The position numbers and the translations under genes are program-made. Under the pieces are notes generated by a model. The model made no database searches. It was given only the letters and a program-made list of their open reading frames with translations, and was not told the origin of the DNA. From Sweltsa coloradensis (taxonomy: Eukaryota > Arthropoda > Insecta > Plecoptera > Chloroperlidae): DNA of 64,000 bases. The DNA lies in assembly GCA_024449915.1 (NCBI GenBank), contig JAMZAV010000005.1:1240001-1304000 (forward strand), in the 5' to 3' direction. Of the stretch, positions 62,878 through 64,000 are shown one piece after another. The stretch's first letter is position 1. Each line of letters starts with the position of its first letter.

Positions 62878-64000
62878 GTGCGTGGTTTGCAATCCCACAT
62901 CAAATTCGTAAACATAAATCGCCCTTTTCGAGTGGGACAATTTAGTTAGGAAAATTTAACATTTTCATTTTGAAAATGCCATAATTTAAATGCAGTTGAA
63001 ATTAAATTCTTTGTTACATCTGTGGTTTTATTACCTATTTATATATTTAAACTTTATAAAATAATATTGTTTTACCGATTTCAGGTCATAAATACATTCC
63101 AAACATGTTTAATTCTGCCTTTAGGTCTGATTGTATTCTAGATTTGATTTGAAACAATTAAACTTTATGTTCCAAACAAGCCATACTAAGTCTATTTATG
63201 AGTAGGCCTGAGTATGTTTAAAGTACCTTCTCTCAACATATCCAATAAATAATTTGTTAACAGTGTTAATTGAAAATTTCAAGGAAGGTGTGCGGCGCTT
63301 TTTGTTCATATTTGTATTGTATAATAGTTTTTTAAATACTACATGCTTGAATTTGGTATAAGAGCATTTTCATTGCCGTCAAAAATTCCTATTCAAATAT
63401 TTTGTGCTATTGACGTAACAAAATCACACATATAATAGTCCTTGATGATAATGATTTATCAAAACATGCCAGAATACTCAAAACTAACTTGCAATAATGT
63501 CCACAAGTATTTTTCAAACTCTAATATTAAGGTACCATAACTCACAACACTGACATGATAAATTAACTTTACCACACTGAATGTAGATGGAAGTTGCATG
63601 TATGTATGATCACCATCAACCATAAGTAAGTCAAGGGGTCTAGTTGCATCTACTATACCCTTGTAACCCTTGGTTTACTTCTAATCAAGGGTGTACATAT
63701 GAATGTATTAACATCTACCTACATAACTTTCTGGTACAAACAAGCAAATTTTACTTAGGGCCTACTTTTGCTTGTCTTAATTTGGGTCAAAATTCATGGG
63801 TGTCTATAAAGTATAGTAATAACTAAAGTGGTTGAAAGGAACTGCATTTTTGGTGTACGAAAATGTATGGGTATCCCTACTAGGCCCTACCATCAAAAGC
63901 CCAAAGACCATGTTTAAAACTTTAGATGCAAATTTAGTGAAGGGCTCTTTAAAACATTCTCACACTTAATTTTGTAAATAAATATGTTGGGGCTAGAACC
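62878..64000 (+). other. Start of Rbm24 intron 4, to window end
   Basis: GTGCGT donor, then AT-rich sequence. A possible but weak acceptor TTTACCGATTTCAG ends at 63085. No secure further exon. Confidence 0.6.

Overview
This window is invertebrate nuclear DNA. It is AT-rich by eye and full of microsatellites, SINEs, fold-back elements and frequent TAGGCCTA-type words, and it holds one recognisable gene. That gene is the 5' part of an Rbm24/Rbm38/SUP-12-family RNA-binding protein gene on the + strand. Four coding exons (13043-13306, 24048-24174, 51559-51616, 62663-62877) join in frame through GT-AG introns of 10.7, 27.4 and 11.0 kb. They encode at least 221 residues, and the 3' end lies beyond the window. 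From memory, the sequence after the RRM (FPFAGLRAGYPT, VPPGYVYPSPY, SQFYEYQNAAAAA) reads most like arthropod orthologs, and the promoter has an arthropod-type TCAGT initiator. My best guess is therefore an arthropod with a large genome, possibly an insect of hemipteran type. Other marine invertebrates are not excluded.

Layout: 1-12177 is upstream DNA without a supportable gene. It holds a fold-back element with tRNA-like arms (846-1222), a 379-bp tandem duplication (4511-5265), a dispersed repeat seen again in intron 1 (6222-7260), SINE relics, a GA microsatellite and a decayed LINE reverse-transcriptase tail (10176-10734, minus). At 12178-12300 is the putative promoter: a CAGCTG E-box and a perfect MEF2 site 67 bp apart, then an initiator-like sequence. 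A probable 5' UTR, perhaps with a small intron (12771-12945), leads to the start codon at 13043.

Intron 1 carries a 460-bp MITE with TA duplications, nested in an older repeat. Intron 2 is the richest in structure. It has three long inverted repeats (about 540, 649 and 694 bp), two opposed arrays of about 70-bp hairpin-forming units ending in CACTGTAAAAAA, a 5'-truncated copy of a SINE with a perfect 12-bp target duplication, tRNA-Gln-like SINEs, a GU repeat of the kind this protein family binds, and many G/C homopolymers. Intron 3 carries the full-length relative of that SINE. Its head is clearly derived from 5S rRNA and it too has a perfect 12-bp target duplication.

No other protein gene, functional tRNA, rRNA or CRISPR array could be supported. 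The other long open frames lie in low-complexity or GC-rich repeat DNA and show no recognisable domain. No wholly new system stands out. The most notable things are the muscle-type promoter grammar, the 5S-derived SINE family, the cluster of long hairpins inside one transcribed intron, and the hairpin-unit arrays.
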